A stretch of DNA of 64,000 nt. Origin: Mycolicibacterium tusciae JS617 (GTDB taxonomy: Bacteria; Actinomycetota; Actinomycetes; Mycobacteriales; Mycobacteriaceae). A program made the translations under genes and the position numbers. Below, one piece after another: positions 10,563-20,713 of this stretch. Within the stretch, counting starts at the first letter, position 1. Each line of letters begins with the position of its first letter. The notes under the pieces were generated by a model. It worked only from the letters and a program-made list of their open reading frames with translations, had not been told where the DNA came from and did not search any database. The DNA lies in assembly GCF_000243415.2 (NCBI RefSeq), contig NZ_KI912270.1, positions 2,604,001 to 2,668,000 on the forward strand, in the 5' to 3' direction.

Positions 10563-11870
10563 ATGCAGGACGAGCGCGAGTCGGTCATCGTCAACTGCCT
10601 GGTGGAGGCGTTCTCCGAGCTGATGGAGGCAGACCCCGATGCGTTCCGGACCAAGTTCCGCAAGATGGCCGCCGAACCGTTCGCTTTTTATCGCGGCAGC
10701 GCGTGTGTGTTCTATGCCGACGTCGTCGACCGCAAGGACAGGTGGGCGGACGAGCGGACCTCACGCGTCTGGATCCAGGGCGACCTGCACGCCGAGAACT
10801 TCGGCACCTATATGGACGGCGCGGGAAAGCTGATATTCGACGTCAACGACTTCGACGAGGCGTTCGTCGGTCATTTCACCTGGGACCTGCAGCGGTTCGC
10901 GGCGAGTATCGCGCTGATGTGCTGGCAGAAAGCTTTATCCGATGACGACATTGGCAATCTCATCGCGACGCTGGTCGAGTCGTACCTCGGCCAGGTGCGG
11001 TGGTTCCTCGCCAACGATGACGACTCGACCTTCTCGCTGAACTTGGACACGGCGCGCGGCGCGGTGCTGTTGGCGCTGCAGGATGCCCGGCAGTCGACGC
11101 GCCACGCAATGCTCGATCGAATGACCCGTGTCGACGAATCGGATCGCCGGTTTCGTGACGCCCCCGGTGTACGCCGCCTCGACGAGGGTGAATACGCGAA
11201 GGTGGAGGCCGCATTCGAGGCCTACCAGGACACGATCCCGAAATCGAAGCGGTTCCGCGAAATCGCCTACGACGTCAAGGACATCGTGGGCAGGACGGGA
11301 TTCGGAATCGGCAGCGCGGGCCTGCCCAGCTACAACGTGCTTGTCGAGGGATTCAACCAGGCGCTCGACAACGACATCGTGCTGTCGATGAAGCAGGGCA
11401 ATGTGGCCGCGCCGAGTCGGGTCGTCGACGACGAGGAGGTGCACAGCTATTTCAAGCATCATGGCCACCGCACGGCCGTTTCGCAGCGTGCGCTGCAGGC
11501 CCACGCCGACCCCCTGCTCGGCCATACCGAGATCGACGGAACCGGCTTTGTCGTCGCCGAACTCTCGCCGTATGAGGCCGATCTCGATTGGACCGAACTG
11601 ACCGAACCCGACGAGCTAACGGAAGTGATCGAACAACTCGGCCGTGCGGTCGCCAAGGTGCACTGCGTCGGCGACGCCGACAGCGATCAGGATTTGGTGA
11701 AGTTCCAGACCGAGGACGCGATCGTCGAGGTGATCGCCGACCGCGACGACGAATTCGTCGGCGACATGGTGTCATTCGGTCTGGAGTATGCGGCAACCGT
11801 TCGTGACGACCATCGACATTTTGTGGAAGCCTTTCGCGGGGGCCGCATTCCCGGCGTCACGTCCACCTGA
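10563..11870 (+). CDS. DUF2252 protein, kinase-like fold
   Basis: This 435-residue protein belongs to family DUF2252. It contains GDLHAENFG (73-81) and DVNDFDE (93-99), resembling the catalytic loop and metal-binding Asp motifs of aminoglycoside-phosphotransferase/kinase-like enzymes, so phosphotransfer to an unknown small molecule is plausible. The ATG at 10563 gives usual family length; an in-frame ATG at 10512 overlaps the comF start and is less likely. It is an insertion relative to M. tuberculosis. A strong hairpin follows its stop codon. Confidence 0.75.
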   Translation: MQDERESVIVNCLVEAFSELMEADPDAFRTKFRKMAAEPFAFYRGSACVFYADVVDRKDRWADERTSRVWIQGDLHAENFGTYMDGAGKLIFDVNDFDEAFVGHFTWDLQRFAASIALMCWQKALSDDDIGNLIATLVESYLGQVRWFLANDDDSTFSLNLDTARGAVLLALQDARQSTRHAMLDRMTRVDESDRRFRDAPGVRRLDEGEYAKVEAAFEAYQDTIPKSKRFREIAYDVKDIVGRTGFGIGSAGLPSYNVLVEGFNQALDNDIVLSMKQGNVAAPSRVVDDEEVHSYFKHHGHRTAVSQRALQAHADPLLGHTEIDGTGFVVAELSPYEADLDWTELTEPDELTEVIEQLGRAVAKVHCVGDADSDQDLVKFQTEDAIVEVIADRDDEFVGDMVSFGLEYAATVRDDHRHFVEAFRGGRIPGVTST

Positions 11871-11876
11871 TTTGGC

Positions 11877-11915
11877 GATTTCGGCGTGTTTGGTCCCGCT
11901 CAGCACGCCGAAATC
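11877..11915. terminator. Bidirectional hairpin between DUF2252 and Rieske genes
   Basis: Perfect 12-bp arms GATTTCGGCGTG (11877-11888) and CACGCCGAAATC (11904-11915) with a 15-base loop lie between two convergent genes. The same arms flank the second insertion-sequence copy. A U-less intrinsic terminator, or a dispersed palindromic repeat acting as one, is likely. Confidence 0.75.
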
Positions 11916-11935
11916 ACCACTCTCGCACGGGGTCC

Positions 11936-12391
11936 TCAAGCCAGGACGATCGAATCCCCTTGAACCGTCACGGCCTTTGACTCCAGTGGCTCCGTTGCGG
12001 GCCCCGCTGCGACAGAACCATCCAGGTTGAACTTGCTGCCATGGCAAGGGCAGTTGATGGTTCCGTCGACCACCTCGTTCAGCGCGCATCCGGCATGCGT
12101 GCAGGTCGACGAAAAGCCCTTGAAATCGCCCGCCGCCGCCTGCGTCACGACGACCTCACCGAGGATGACACCGGAGCCGACTGGCACATCCGAGGTTTTG
12201 GCGATGACGTTATCGGGTTCCGGCGCCGTCCCGCCTGTCGTCGGCGGAGCCTTCGTCGTCGTGGCGGTGTCGCCGGACGCCTCCGGCTTCTTGCCATAGG
12301 TCGTGCAGGCGGCGAGCACGGATGCGACCAGCCCGACCCCCGCACCGATCAGGACCTTCTGCCGCGGGACGCGAAAATCGGTAAATGACAT
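11936..12391 (-). CDS. Rieske 2Fe-2S lipoprotein
   Basis: This 151-residue exported protein has a lipobox LAAC with acylated Cys29, a Thr/Pro-rich linker to about residue 60 and a Rieske domain. Cluster ligands are C97-x-H99 and C114-x-x-H117, with C102 and C116 placed for the usual disulfide. It should sit on the outer face of the membrane as a small electron carrier. It is the last gene of a three-gene group with a DUF6529 membrane protein and a secreted protein. Its partner and substrate are unknown; it is not the QcrA subunit, which is larger and membrane-spanning. Confidence 0.85.
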   Translation of the reverse strand: MSFTDFRVPRQKVLIGAGVGLVASVLAACTTYGKKPEASGDTATTTKAPPTTGGTAPEPDNVIAKTSDVPVGSGVILGEVVVTQAAAGDFKGFSSTCTHAGCALNEVVDGTINCPCHGSKFNLDGSVAAGPATEPLESKAVTVQGDSIVLA

Positions 12392-12405
12392 AGAAAACCT
12401 CTCCA

Positions 12406-12972
12406 CTAGAACGTGATCCCGCTCGTCTGGAAGAACCACAGGGCTGAGGTCAACCAGACGTAGACAAGACCGAAGAACAGCAACCCGCCCGCGATCGGGA
12501 TCACCCATCCGCGGAGGCCGTTACGGGTCAGCAGGATCATCTTCGTCACGAAGATGCCGTAGAACAAGCATCCGAACAGTGAGTGGAAGAGCACCCGGCT
12601 GTCAGTCTCGGCGAATCCCAGCGCATACAGGCAGTGCACGGCGACAGGAACGCTGGCGAGCACCGCCAACCGTCCCGACCAGACGTGCGCAGCGCGCATC
12701 CACGCCGGCGCCCTGCCGCCCGGAATCAGCCGGTACATCGCAAAGGCGGACACCAGCTGAAACAGCCCGAGCACCACCGCAAGGGTCGCCAGCCAAGCCT
12801 TCACCGCGGTGCCGCTGGAGAACCCGGCGATGCTGACCGAAAAGAACTGGGGCTCATGGACTTTGCCGAACACACCCAGCCCGACCGCGACCAACGCACC
12901 GATGAGGACGGCGGCCAGCACCGCCGCGTCGCCGTGGGACGTTTTGATCCGCTGTGTTGTGAGCTCAGACAT
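12406..12972 (-). CDS. DUF6529 membrane protein, possible haem-binding subunit
   Basis: This 188-residue protein has about five hydrophobic helices (roughly 15-35, 56-80, 100-120, 128-148, 155-180). Histidines at 96, 113 and 130, in or near adjoining helices, resemble the ligands of b-type haem membrane proteins, but this is inference. The ATG at 12972 overlaps the stop codon of the upstream gene by eight bases (ATGTCTGA), indicating translational coupling; a GTG at 12981 is also possible. It lies 14 bases before the Rieske lipoprotein start, so membrane-to-outside electron transfer is the simplest idea. Confidence 0.75.
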   Translation of the reverse strand: MSELTTQRIKTSHGDAAVLAAVLIGALVAVGLGVFGKVHEPQFFSVSIAGFSSGTAVKAWLATLAVVLGLFQLVSAFAMYRLIPGGRAPAWMRAAHVWSGRLAVLASVPVAVHCLYALGFAETDSRVLFHSLFGCLFYGIFVTKMILLTRNGLRGWVIPIAGGLLFFGLVYVWLTSALWFFQTSGITF

Positions 12973-13600
12973 CGCTGGCACCCCGCACCCGTGCCGCGGT
13001 GACGGTGCGCCCGCCGATCACGGCGCTGCCGTCGTTCTCCAGACCCGGTGCGGGGGCGGTCGATCCGTCGTCCTGTCGCAGCACCCCGGTCGCCTTGCCG
13101 GAAGAGTCGACGATCCAGCTGCTGCGGACCCCGCCCTGCTCGTACACATACAGCCCTGCCGGTGGCTGCGCGGTTTCGGCTCTGAAGTCCCACTTCTTCT
13201 CACCGATCCACAGGGTTCCGACGACTGCGGCCCCGTCCAGGCGACCCTCCAGCCGGCCGGTGCCGTCCTTGCTCACAAGGCTCACTGCGCCATTGACGGC
13301 GGACCCGCGCATCCATGACTCGATCGAGGTGCCATCGCAGGCGTACGCCACGGCCCTGTCGCCCTCGACGGCGATATCCAAGGTGATGGTGCCGTTGGCG
13401 GTCGGGACCTTGCCCACGTAGTCCGCCTTGGCCGGAAACGCCGGTGCAGGGGGCGTGGCAGCAGTGGTGGTCAATGGCGTCGGCGCGGCGACCGGCGTAC
13501 CGGGCACCACGGACTCCTCCTGGGCAATGTTGACGGTCAGGATGCCTACACCCACTGCCGCAACCGCGGCGAGGGTGATCAATGGACCGCGAACCTTCAT
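12965..13600 (-). CDS. Secreted or membrane-anchored protein of unknown function
   Basis: This 211-residue protein has one N-terminal hydrophobic segment (about 7-25) followed by a Pro/Thr/Ala-rich linker and a soluble domain from about residue 55. I recognise no enzyme motif. The ATG at 13600 is chosen because AAGGAG lies six bases upstream. It is the first gene of the group with DUF6529 and the Rieske lipoprotein, so it probably acts outside the membrane in the same process. The group is absent from the tuberculosis order between Rv3242c and lpqB. Confidence 0.65.
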   Translation of the reverse strand: MKVRGPLITLAAVAAVGVGILTVNIAQEESVVPGTPVAAPTPLTTTAATPPAPAFPAKADYVGKVPTANGTITLDIAVEGDRAVAYACDGTSIESWMRGSAVNGAVSLVSKDGTGRLEGRLDGAAVVGTLWIGEKKWDFRAETAQPPAGLYVYEQGGVRSSWIVDSSGKATGVLRQDDGSTAPAPGLENDGSAVIGGRTVTAARVRGASDV

Positions 13601-13706
13601 CGTCGTCTCCTTGGCTGTAGCCAACGCTTTCTAGCGTCGGTTTGTCAGCACAACGGGCGTCGACGGCGCTTGGTTCAGTGCGACTTCGAGAGAGTATTTT
13701 CCAGAC

Positions 13707-15491
13707 TCAGCCCGGCAAGACCGGTAACGCACCGGGGACCATCAGCGGACGCACCTCCGACCACACCGGGTCGTTGTCGGCCACCGAACCGGTCAGTTGC
13801 AGCACGCCGCGCTGATCAGCGACGTAGACCGTCGACGGGTTCGCCGCCACGGTGGTGACCGGCATCCGCAGATTCCGGCTGGGTCCGTCGGAGTTGACGC
13901 CGTCGAGGTTGACGTATGACACCGGATGCTGCGGATCCGTGCGGCTGACGACGATGTCGTCGCCGGTACGCCAGGACAACGAGACGACCGTGTTGCCGAG
14001 CCCGAACCCCAGCCGGCGCGGGTATGTCAGCGCATATCCGCCCCCTGGCGTCTGCTCCACCCCGGCCATGATCACCTGACCGTCGATGATCATCGCGGCG
14101 CGTGCTCCGTCCCTGGACAGTTGCAGTTCGCGGATCGCGCCGGGAAACCTCGATGACACCGGCGTGGAGTCGACCGGTATGCGCGCGGGTTGCCCGGACG
14201 CATCCTGGATGACACGCACCACGTTGGTGCCGTCGACCACCACCCAGACGGCGTCGTCGAGAGCCCAGCTGGGCCGCGTCAGGTTGCGTCCGTCCAGCGC
14301 CTGCGATGCGTTGCCGCCGAGTGGGCCGACCCATAGCGACGCCGCCATGTCGGGTGCGCCCGGCCGCAATGTCACGATCGATGCGACGTTCTGGCCGGTC
14401 CGCGACACGGCTGCCGCCGTCTGATCGGGCGTCTGCCCGAATGCCCCTGGGACGCGTGGCGCGCGGGGGCCGTCCAGGAACACGAGCGAACCACCCATCA
14501 ACCCGTGCAGACCCGCCGCCGCTCCAGGGAACGCTCCCGGATCGGTGGCCGCCACATCGGAGGTCTCCCACCCGTCGGCGAACCGGTCATCGAGCGCGGC
14601 GCCGTCGGCGGTGATCACGTACGGGCCGTTGATAGCGGCGCGCGACAACGTCCAGATGATCTGCGCCGCAAGCAGTTGGCGACTGTGCGGATCTGTGGTC
14701 GACAGGTTGTCCAGGTCGATCCGCGCACCGCCATACCCGCGGCCGACGCCGGTCTTGCCGCCGTCGGCGCGAGTCACCGGTCCGCGCAGCTTCAGAGGCG
14801 GCCCCAGCAGGTTGCGCACGCTTTTGGCCAACTCCGGGCGCGGGCCTGCGATGAGCTTGCTGACGAGTTCGGTGGCCAACTGGTCCGGGTCGGATACCGC
14901 GACGTAACGCGGATCGGGCACCACGGTGGTGCCGGTCGGGTCGGCGAAATACAGGGTGTTGCGTTTGTAGGTCGACTGAAACTGTTGCCAGTCAAGGAAA
15001 ACCCCGTTGGGCAGCTTGTCGATACGCCAGCCGTCGGGCGTCTTGACCAGTTCGATCGGCCCCGGATCGGGCAACGCGCCCTCACCCGTCTCGAAAACAC
15101 CCAGGTCCGACAGCGACCCGAGAATGTCAGCGCGCATGCGCACCGTAACCCGGTCCGCTCCACGGGTTTCGACGAACACGACATTGTCGATCAGCAGCGC
15201 GCTGCCAGCGTCATCCCATGCGCCCGAACCCGATTCGGTGAGGAACTGTCGCGCCGCCAGGTGCCGGTTGGCGGGATCGGCAGTGGCTTTGAGGAACTCG
15301 CGCAACAGCACGTCGGGATCCATCCCGGGCGTGGGCTTGGGCAGACTGGGCGGCGCGGGACGGTCGACGGTGCCGATCGCCTGCGGTGACGAGGAACTCG
15401 GCACCCCGGCGCAACCCGCAAGTGCGAACACCAGCAGCAAAACAGCGGCCAGACCGCGGACGCAGGACGCTATCCGGCCTGCGCGCTTCAC
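13707..15491 (-). CDS. lpqB: Lipoprotein LpqB, partner of MtrB
   Basis: This 594-residue lipoprotein (lipobox LAGC, Cys27) contains a GerMN domain (about 60-330) and a C-terminal beta-propeller-like half. In mycobacteria LpqB interacts with the sensor kinase MtrB and modulates MtrAB signalling of cell-wall state and division. The GTG start at 15491 overlaps the mtrB stop codon (GTGA), so the three genes form a coupled operon mtrA-mtrB-lpqB. Confidence 0.95.
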   Translation of the reverse strand: MKRAGRIASCVRGLAAVLLLVFALAGCAGVPSSSSPQAIGTVDRPAPPSLPKPTPGMDPDVLLREFLKATADPANRHLAARQFLTESGSGAWDDAGSALLIDNVVFVETRGADRVTVRMRADILGSLSDLGVFETGEGALPDPGPIELVKTPDGWRIDKLPNGVFLDWQQFQSTYKRNTLYFADPTGTTVVPDPRYVAVSDPDQLATELVSKLIAGPRPELAKSVRNLLGPPLKLRGPVTRADGGKTGVGRGYGGARIDLDNLSTTDPHSRQLLAAQIIWTLSRAAINGPYVITADGAALDDRFADGWETSDVAATDPGAFPGAAAGLHGLMGGSLVFLDGPRAPRVPGAFGQTPDQTAAAVSRTGQNVASIVTLRPGAPDMAASLWVGPLGGNASQALDGRNLTRPSWALDDAVWVVVDGTNVVRVIQDASGQPARIPVDSTPVSSRFPGAIRELQLSRDGARAAMIIDGQVIMAGVEQTPGGGYALTYPRRLGFGLGNTVVSLSWRTGDDIVVSRTDPQHPVSYVNLDGVNSDGPSRNLRMPVTTVAANPSTVYVADQRGVLQLTGSVADNDPVWSEVRPLMVPGALPVLPG

Positions 15492-17134
15492 ACATTCTCC
15501 GATTCACGCGCGGTCGGTCGCGGGGCACGTTCGGGTCCAACAGGTTTCAGCGGAAGTGGACTTGTCGTGACCTTGTGTCCCCGCATCAACGGCAAGGTGA
15601 GCCGGAAGCAGGCGCCCTTGCCGGGCTCACCCCAGGCCTCCAGCCGGCCCTGGTGCAGTCGGGCGTCCTCGATGCTGATGGCCAGACCCAGGCCGGTGCC
15701 ACCGGATTGACGCACCCGCGAGGGGTCCGAGCGCCAGAACCTACTGAACACCAGCTTCTCCTCGCCCGGCCGCAACCCGACGCCGTAGTCGCGGACAGTC
15801 ACCGCGACGGTGTCCTCGTCCACACCCATCCGGATGCGCACCGGCTTGTGCTCCGCGTGATCGATGGCGTTGGCGATCAGGTTGCGCAGGATGCGCTCGA
15901 CCCGGCGCGGGTCGACCTCGGCGATAACGTCGTCCGACGGCATGTCGACGATGAGCTCGATGTCGGCGTCGGCAGCCAGATGGCCGACGTTGTCCAGCGC
16001 GCTCTGCACCGTCGCGCGCAGATCCACCGCCTCGACGGACAGTTCGGCGACACCGGCGTCGTGGCGCGAGATCTCCAAGAGGTCGTTGAGCAGTGTCTCG
16101 AAGCGGTCGAGTTCGTTGACCATCAACTCGGTGGACCGCCGCAGCGCCGGGTCGAGTTCGTCGCTGTGGTCGTGGATCAGATCGGCGGCCATGCGGACCG
16201 TCGTCAGCGGGGTGCGCAGTTCGTGGCTGACGTCGGAGGTGAACCGCCGCTGTAGATTGCCGAACTCCTCGAGTTGGGTGATCTGGCGGTGCAGGCTCTC
16301 GGCCATATCGTTGAAGGACACGGCCAGCCGGGCCATGTCGTCCTCGCCGCGTACCGGCATGCGTTCGGTCAGGTGCCCTTCGGCGAACCGTTCGGCGATC
16401 CGGGAGGCCGAACGCACCGGCAGCACGATCTGGCGGGCCACCACGAGCGCGATCATGGCGAGCAGGAACAGTAGGACGACGGCGCCGGTGGCCATGGTGC
16501 CGCGCACCAGAGTGATGGTGGACTCTTCGTTGTTCAGCGGAAAGATCAGGTAGAGCTCGAGATTCGTCACCGTCGACGTAGAAGACGAGGTCGGGCTGCC
16601 GATGATCAGCGCCGGGCCGGAGAAACCGTCGGTATGCACGGTCGCGTACTGATAGCTGACCTGGCCGGCCTTGACGAAGTCGCGAAGGGCGTTGGGGATT
16701 TGCTGCACCGGTCCCGCCGCGGTGGCGGCACGCGGTCCGTCGCCGGGTACCACCAGGACCGCATCGAAGGCGCCAGCCAGACCGGGGCCCGCATCGGCAG
16801 TGCGGTCGATCAGGGTGTTGCGGGCCAACTGCAGGCTGCTGTCCAGCGAGCGCGTCTCCTCGCCACCGACGATGTCGCTAACAGTGTTGCGCGCCCGGTC
16901 GATCTCCTCGGTGGCCGCCCGCACCTTGACCTCGAGGATGCGGTCGGTGATCTGACTGGTAAGCACGAAGCCGAGCGCCAAGATGACGGCCAGCGATAAG
17001 CCGATCGTCAAGGTGACGACGCGCAACTGCAGGGAGCGCCGCCAGGCGAGACTCATCGCTCGACCCAGCGCACCCAATCCGCGTAATAGTGGTGCCGAAC
17101 GCCGATGGATGCGCCGCCTCGAGCTCCAAATCAC
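15488..17134 (-). CDS. mtrB: Sensor histidine kinase MtrB
   Basis: This 548-residue membrane kinase has two transmembrane helices (about 39-60 and 213-235) flanking an extracytoplasmic sensor region, then HAMP, HisKA with phospho-acceptor His304 in SHELRTPL, and HATPase with N box (about 418-424) and GTGLGL (479-484). It phosphorylates MtrA and is linked to septum and cell-wall homeostasis. The GTG start overlaps the mtrA stop codon (GTGA). Confidence 0.97.
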   Translation of the reverse strand: MIWSSRRRIHRRSAPLLRGLGALGRAMSLAWRRSLQLRVVTLTIGLSLAVILALGFVLTSQITDRILEVKVRAATEEIDRARNTVSDIVGGEETRSLDSSLQLARNTLIDRTADAGPGLAGAFDAVLVVPGDGPRAATAAGPVQQIPNALRDFVKAGQVSYQYATVHTDGFSGPALIIGSPTSSSTSTVTNLELYLIFPLNNEESTITLVRGTMATGAVVLLFLLAMIALVVARQIVLPVRSASRIAERFAEGHLTERMPVRGEDDMARLAVSFNDMAESLHRQITQLEEFGNLQRRFTSDVSHELRTPLTTVRMAADLIHDHSDELDPALRRSTELMVNELDRFETLLNDLLEISRHDAGVAELSVEAVDLRATVQSALDNVGHLAADADIELIVDMPSDDVIAEVDPRRVERILRNLIANAIDHAEHKPVRIRMGVDEDTVAVTVRDYGVGLRPGEEKLVFSRFWRSDPSRVRQSGGTGLGLAISIEDARLHQGRLEAWGEPGKGACFRLTLPLMRGHKVTTSPLPLKPVGPERAPRPTARESENV

Positions 17135-17817
17135 GGAGGTCCGGCCTTGTATCCCACTCCTCGAACTGTCAACACCACCTGCGGGTTCTCCGGGTCCTTC
17201 TCAACCTTGGCCCGCAAACGCTGGACATGCACGTTCACCAAACGGGTGTCGGCCGGGTGTCGGTATCCCCACACCTGTTCGAGCAGCACATCACGAGTAA
17301 ACACCTGCCGCGGTTTACGCGCCAACGCCACCAAAAGGTCGAATTCGAGCGGAGTCAGGGAAATCTGCTCGCCCAGGCGGGTGACCTTGTGAGCAGGGAC
17401 ATCGATGTCCACATCGGCGATCGACAGCATCTCAGCGGGCTCGTCCTCGTTGCGGCGAAGACGGGCGCGTACACGGGCGATGAGTTCCTTCGGCTTGAAC
17501 GGCTTCATCACGTAGTCATCGGCACCGGACTCCAGGCCTAGGACCACGTCGACGGTGTCGGTCTTGGCCGTCAGCATGACGATCGGCACGCCGGAGTCCG
17601 CGCGCAGCACGCGGCACACGTCGATGCCGTTCATCCCGGGCAACATCAGGTCCAGCAGCACCAGGTCGGGCCGCAGTTCGCGGACCGCGGTCAGCGCTTG
17701 GGTGCCGTCACCGACGACCGCGGTGTCGAAGCCCTCCCCACGCAGCACGATGGTGAGCATCTCGGCGAGCGAAGGGTCGTCATCGACAACCAGAATCCTT
17801 TGCCTCATGGTGTCCAT
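17131..17817 (-). CDS. mtrA: Response regulator MtrA
   Basis: This 228-residue OmpR-type regulator has a receiver domain with Asp56 as phosphorylation site in LLDLMLPG and a C-terminal winged helix. The sequence is almost that of M. tuberculosis MtrA, an essential regulator of replication, cell division and cell-wall genes. The start [14 protein letters not shown] is chosen by that comparison; an upstream in-frame start at 17838 is less likely. Direct repeats at 17855-17870 lie upstream. Confidence 0.97.
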   Translation of the reverse strand: MDTMRQRILVVDDDPSLAEMLTIVLRGEGFDTAVVGDGTQALTAVRELRPDLVLLDLMLPGMNGIDVCRVLRADSGVPIVMLTAKTDTVDVVLGLESGADDYVMKPFKPKELIARVRARLRRNEDEPAEMLSIADVDIDVPAHKVTRLGEQISLTPLEFDLLVALARKPRQVFTRDVLLEQVWGYRHPADTRLVNVHVQRLRAKVEKDPENPQVVLTVRGVGYKAGPP

Positions 17818-17854
17818 GGTGTCACCAGATCGCGACAAACCCTGGCTACCACAC

Positions 17855-17870
17855 GCGTGTTTTGCGTGTT
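17855..17870 (-). promoter_or_regulatory. Direct heptamer repeat upstream of mtrA
   Basis: On the minus strand AACACGC occurs twice, nine bases apart (17864-17870 and 17855-17861), about 40 bases upstream of the mtrA start. MtrA binds direct repeats in other actinobacteria, so autoregulation is possible, though this sequence is not a close match to the motif I remember. Confidence 0.25.
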
Positions 17871-17950
17871 GACCCGGCGCGGCACCGCCCAGACTGATGC
17901 CAGATCGCTATTGCCGACGAAATCGTCGATCTCCCCGCAGTCTCGAGGGA

Positions 17951-18583
17951 CTAAAGCTGCGACAATTCCGCCGCCAGCGCCGCAGCGTCCACGTCGGGCG
18001 GGACGACCTTCCATCGTCCGCACCAATTGCCTGCGGCCAGCGCGGCGTAGACCTCGGCGGTGCGGCGCTGCAGGCCGTCGTCGCGTTCGTAGGCGTCCTT
18101 CGCGCGGTCGACCTCCTCACGGGCACGGTTGTCGGCACGCGCGGCGGCGAGCTCGACCGGCACTGCGAGCAGTATTTGGGCGTCGGGCTCGGGGAGCTCG
18201 AGCCGGCCGTATTCCAGGTCGCGCACCCATTCGACGACGTCGCCGTCGGCGCCCTGGTGTAGTCGGGCCGCGCTGTAGGCCGCGTTGGAGGCGACGTAGC
18301 GGTCGAGGATCACGACGTCATTAGCGGCGGTGAGCTGACCGATGTCGGCTTTGCCGCCGGCACGGTCGATGGCAAATAACACCGCCATCGCGTAGACGGA
18401 CTCGGCCAGGTCACCGTGCTTGCCGTGCAGCGCCTCGGCGGCCAGGTCGGCTTCCACCGACTTGCCGTACCGCGGGAAGGCAAGGGTGGCGACGGATTTC
18501 TGCGCGCCCTCGAATGCGGTGCGCAGACCGTTGGTCAGTGTGCGCTTGCCTGCGCCGTCGACGCCTTCGATCACGATGAGCAC
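17951..18583 (-). CDS. tmk: Thymidylate kinase
   Basis: This 210-residue enzyme phosphorylates dTMP to dTDP for DNA synthesis. The P-loop GVDGAGKRT (8-16) has Arg where most kinases have Ser, as in M. tuberculosis Tmk, and the DRYVASNAAYSAAR segment is the nucleoside-binding DR(Y/H) motif. Translation starts at GTG 18583 (VLIVIEGVDG). It is upstream of mtrA with a 133-base gap, matching Rv3247c-Rv3246c. Confidence 0.95.
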   Translation of the reverse strand: MLIVIEGVDGAGKRTLTNGLRTAFEGAQKSVATLAFPRYGKSVEADLAAEALHGKHGDLAESVYAMAVLFAIDRAGGKADIGQLTAANDVVILDRYVASNAAYSAARLHQGADGDVVEWVRDLEYGRLELPEPDAQILLAVPVELAAARADNRAREEVDRAKDAYERDDGLQRRTAEVYAALAAGNWCGRWKVVPPDVDAAALAAELSQL

Positions 18584-18671
18584 GCGGGCAGCGTAACGCG
18601 GGGCCGATGAGTTCTGCCGCCGCCGACGGTCTGTCTCCCATGACCCATCCGTACGGCTGGAGGATGACGCA

Positions 18672-19358
18672 ATGACGATGCATAACGTCGGGACGCGCGA
18701 ACAGTGGCGGGCCGCCTACGAACGGCAGTTGGCAGGAGAAAAGGAACTGACCCGCCGCGCCACCGAGCTCGCCTCAGATCGGCAAAACCTGCCGTGGGTG
18801 CCGGTCTCCAAGCAGTACCTGTTCGACACCACGGCAGGCCAGCGCACACTCGCCGAACTGTTCGACGGCCGCTCACAGCTGATCGTGCGCCATTTCATGC
18901 ACGGGCCCAACACCCCGGAGGGCTGTCCGGGGTGCACCTTCGAAACGGACAACTTGGTCGGCGCGGTGCCGCACCTGGCCCACCGGGACGTGACGTTCCT
19001 GCTCGCGTCGCGCTCGCCGCTACCGGTCCTCACCGCGTACAAGCAGCGGATGGGCTGGGACGTGGAGTGGGTGTCTTCCGGCGGTAGTGACTTCGACGCC
19101 GACTTCTTCGAGTACATGCACGTCCCGACGCCGCGCCGTGACTACGGGGCGGGCAGCGGCAGCATGCTCGACGCGATGGAGCTGATGGCGCTGAGCTGCT
19201 TCGCGCTCGAGGACGGCGTCGTCTTCCACACGTATTCGACTTACGATCGCGGCACCGAAGCACTGAACGCGACGTGGCAGCTGCTGGACCGTGCGCCCAT
19301 GGGCCGCGGTGACGACTTCTCCGACTGGCCGCGCAAACGCGACGAGTACGACACCTAG
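18672..19358 (+). CDS. DUF899 thioredoxin-like protein
   Basis: This 228-residue cytoplasmic protein belongs to DUF899, a thioredoxin-fold family with no settled function. GPNTPEGCPGCTFETDN holds a CxxC pair typical of the family. The ATG at 18672 has GGAGG nine bases upstream. It is not in the tuberculosis order here, so it is accessory. It runs convergently into the DUF2254 gene with a 17-base gap. Confidence 0.8.
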   Translation: MTMHNVGTREQWRAAYERQLAGEKELTRRATELASDRQNLPWVPVSKQYLFDTTAGQRTLAELFDGRSQLIVRHFMHGPNTPEGCPGCTFETDNLVGAVPHLAHRDVTFLLASRSPLPVLTAYKQRMGWDVEWVSSGGSDFDADFFEYMHVPTPRRDYGAGSGSMLDAMELMALSCFALEDGVVFHTYSTYDRGTEALNATWQLLDRAPMGRGDDFSDWPRKRDEYDT

Positions 19359-19375
19359 CAGCCGGCCGGAATCAG

Positions 19376-20713
19376 TCAGACATCGTGTTCTGCGGGATCG
19401 GTGTGGGTCTCACTCGAGATCGCCTGCAGGCGTTGTAGATCAGTCGGGTGAAGGTCGCCGCGCTCGGCCACCACCTCCATCAGCAACCGGATCTGCTTCC
19501 GCAGCGCGGGAATGTACTGCTCGCAACCCACGGTCTGAGCATGTTCGATCAGCATGCGAAGCACACGCAACAGCGTGGCGACCACGTGGGGCTGGCTCAC
19601 CGAGCTCTGGCGGATCTGTTCAAAGGCGTGCGAGATGTACTCCTCGTGGGACAGCTCCCATGGCCGCAGAAGAATCCTGTCGCCGGCTCCGCTGACCGAC
19701 TGTGGCGGCATGTCCGCCACCAGCAGTTTGCGCATGAAGCTGCCCAGGCGCAGCACAACGTCGGCGGCCGTCGTTGGATCGTTGATGGCGGGACTGAGCG
19801 CTCGCAGGGCGATGTCGACCAGTTGTCGGATGCCGAAGTCGATGTCTTGTTGCATCGTTCGGATATCGGCGATCTCGACCGTCGACAGCAGCTTGCGCTC
19901 GACGCGTTGTGGGTCCGACGGCACTGGCCATAGAGTCATGAGGACCTCGCCGCGGTGAATGTATGCACCTGTGCGGGTCTCCAATCGCACGACCGTCGAC
20001 GGCGGGACCGCGGCCAAGATGTATCTGCTTGCGGCCTGCGTCACCCACCCGTCGCTGCCCGCGTGCACGGTCAGGTGGCCGTCGGGCACGCTAGTCGAAA
20101 CAGCCGGCGCCGGCAGCTCCGCGCGGGCTTGCCGTGCCTGCTCATCGATCACCCCGTCGGCCTCCGCGGCGATGGTTCGCACCACCTCACCGACCTGCAG
20201 CCCATAGGCCAACCGGTTCAGGTAGGCGATGATCATCAGAACGGCCGCGACCGCCAAGACGATCGCCGCCGTCATCGAGATGCGAGGCGCGTTCGACGTT
20301 GCCTCACCGCTGATATGGCGCAGCGTCAGCACACAGAACACGAACGTGGCCACCAGCAGCCCGATGACGAGTTGGCTGAAGCGGTCCCTGATGAACGATC
20401 GCATTACTCGTGGGGAGAACTGGCTGCTGGCCAGTTGCAGGCTCACCACCGTCAGGGAGAACACCACTCCCGCAGTGGTGATCGTGGCTCCCGCTACGGT
20501 GCTGAGCAGCCAAGTGGCGGCATTGCTGTTCATCTCCATGGTCAACGGCAGCGACGCGTCCACTCCGACGACATCGTCGAGGTATGCCGCGGCTTCGGCC
20601 AGCACGACACCGCCCACCAATACGAGCGCCGGTAGCGCAAAGAGGCTCTCTCGAAAGTTGTAGAGGGCGGTCGAGATTCGCAACGCCGACGGCCACTCAA
20701 TACGGCGCGTCAT
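19376..20713 (-). CDS. DUF2254 membrane protein
   Basis: This protein of about 445 residues matches DUF2254: four N-terminal transmembrane helices (about 20-180 in total) and a large soluble C-terminal half. The segment TTAGVVFSLTVVSLQLASSQ is typical. Function is unknown. The ATG MTRRIEWPSALR is chosen because upstream sequence to 20806 is low-complexity; the start is uncertain. It is another accessory gene between tmk and sahH. Confidence 0.8.
   Translation of the reverse strand: MTRRIEWPSALRISTALYNFRESLFALPALVLVGGVVLAEAAAYLDDVVGVDASLPLTMEMNSNAATWLLSTVAGATITTAGVVFSLTVVSLQLASSQFSPRVMRSFIRDRFSQLVIGLLVATFVFCVLTLRHISGEATSNAPRISMTAAIVLAVAAVLMIIAYLNRLAYGLQVGEVVRTIAAEADGVIDEQARQARAELPAPAVSTSVPDGHLTVHAGSDGWVTQAASRYILAAVPPSTVVRLETRTGAYIHRGEVLMTLWPVPSDPQRVERKLLSTVEIADIRTMQQDIDFGIRQLVDIALRALSPAINDPTTAADVVLRLGSFMRKLLVADMPPQSVSGAGDRILLRPWELSHEEYISHAFEQIRQSSVSQPHVVATLLRVLRMLIEHAQTVGCEQYIPALRKQIRLLMEVVAERGDLHPTDLQRLQAISSETHTDPAEHDV

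Noticed and set aside
12406..13600. Cytochrome bc1 or qcr cluster around the Rieske gene
   Set aside because: The Rieske protein is a short lipoprotein and no cytochrome b or c gene with CxxCH motifs is nearby.
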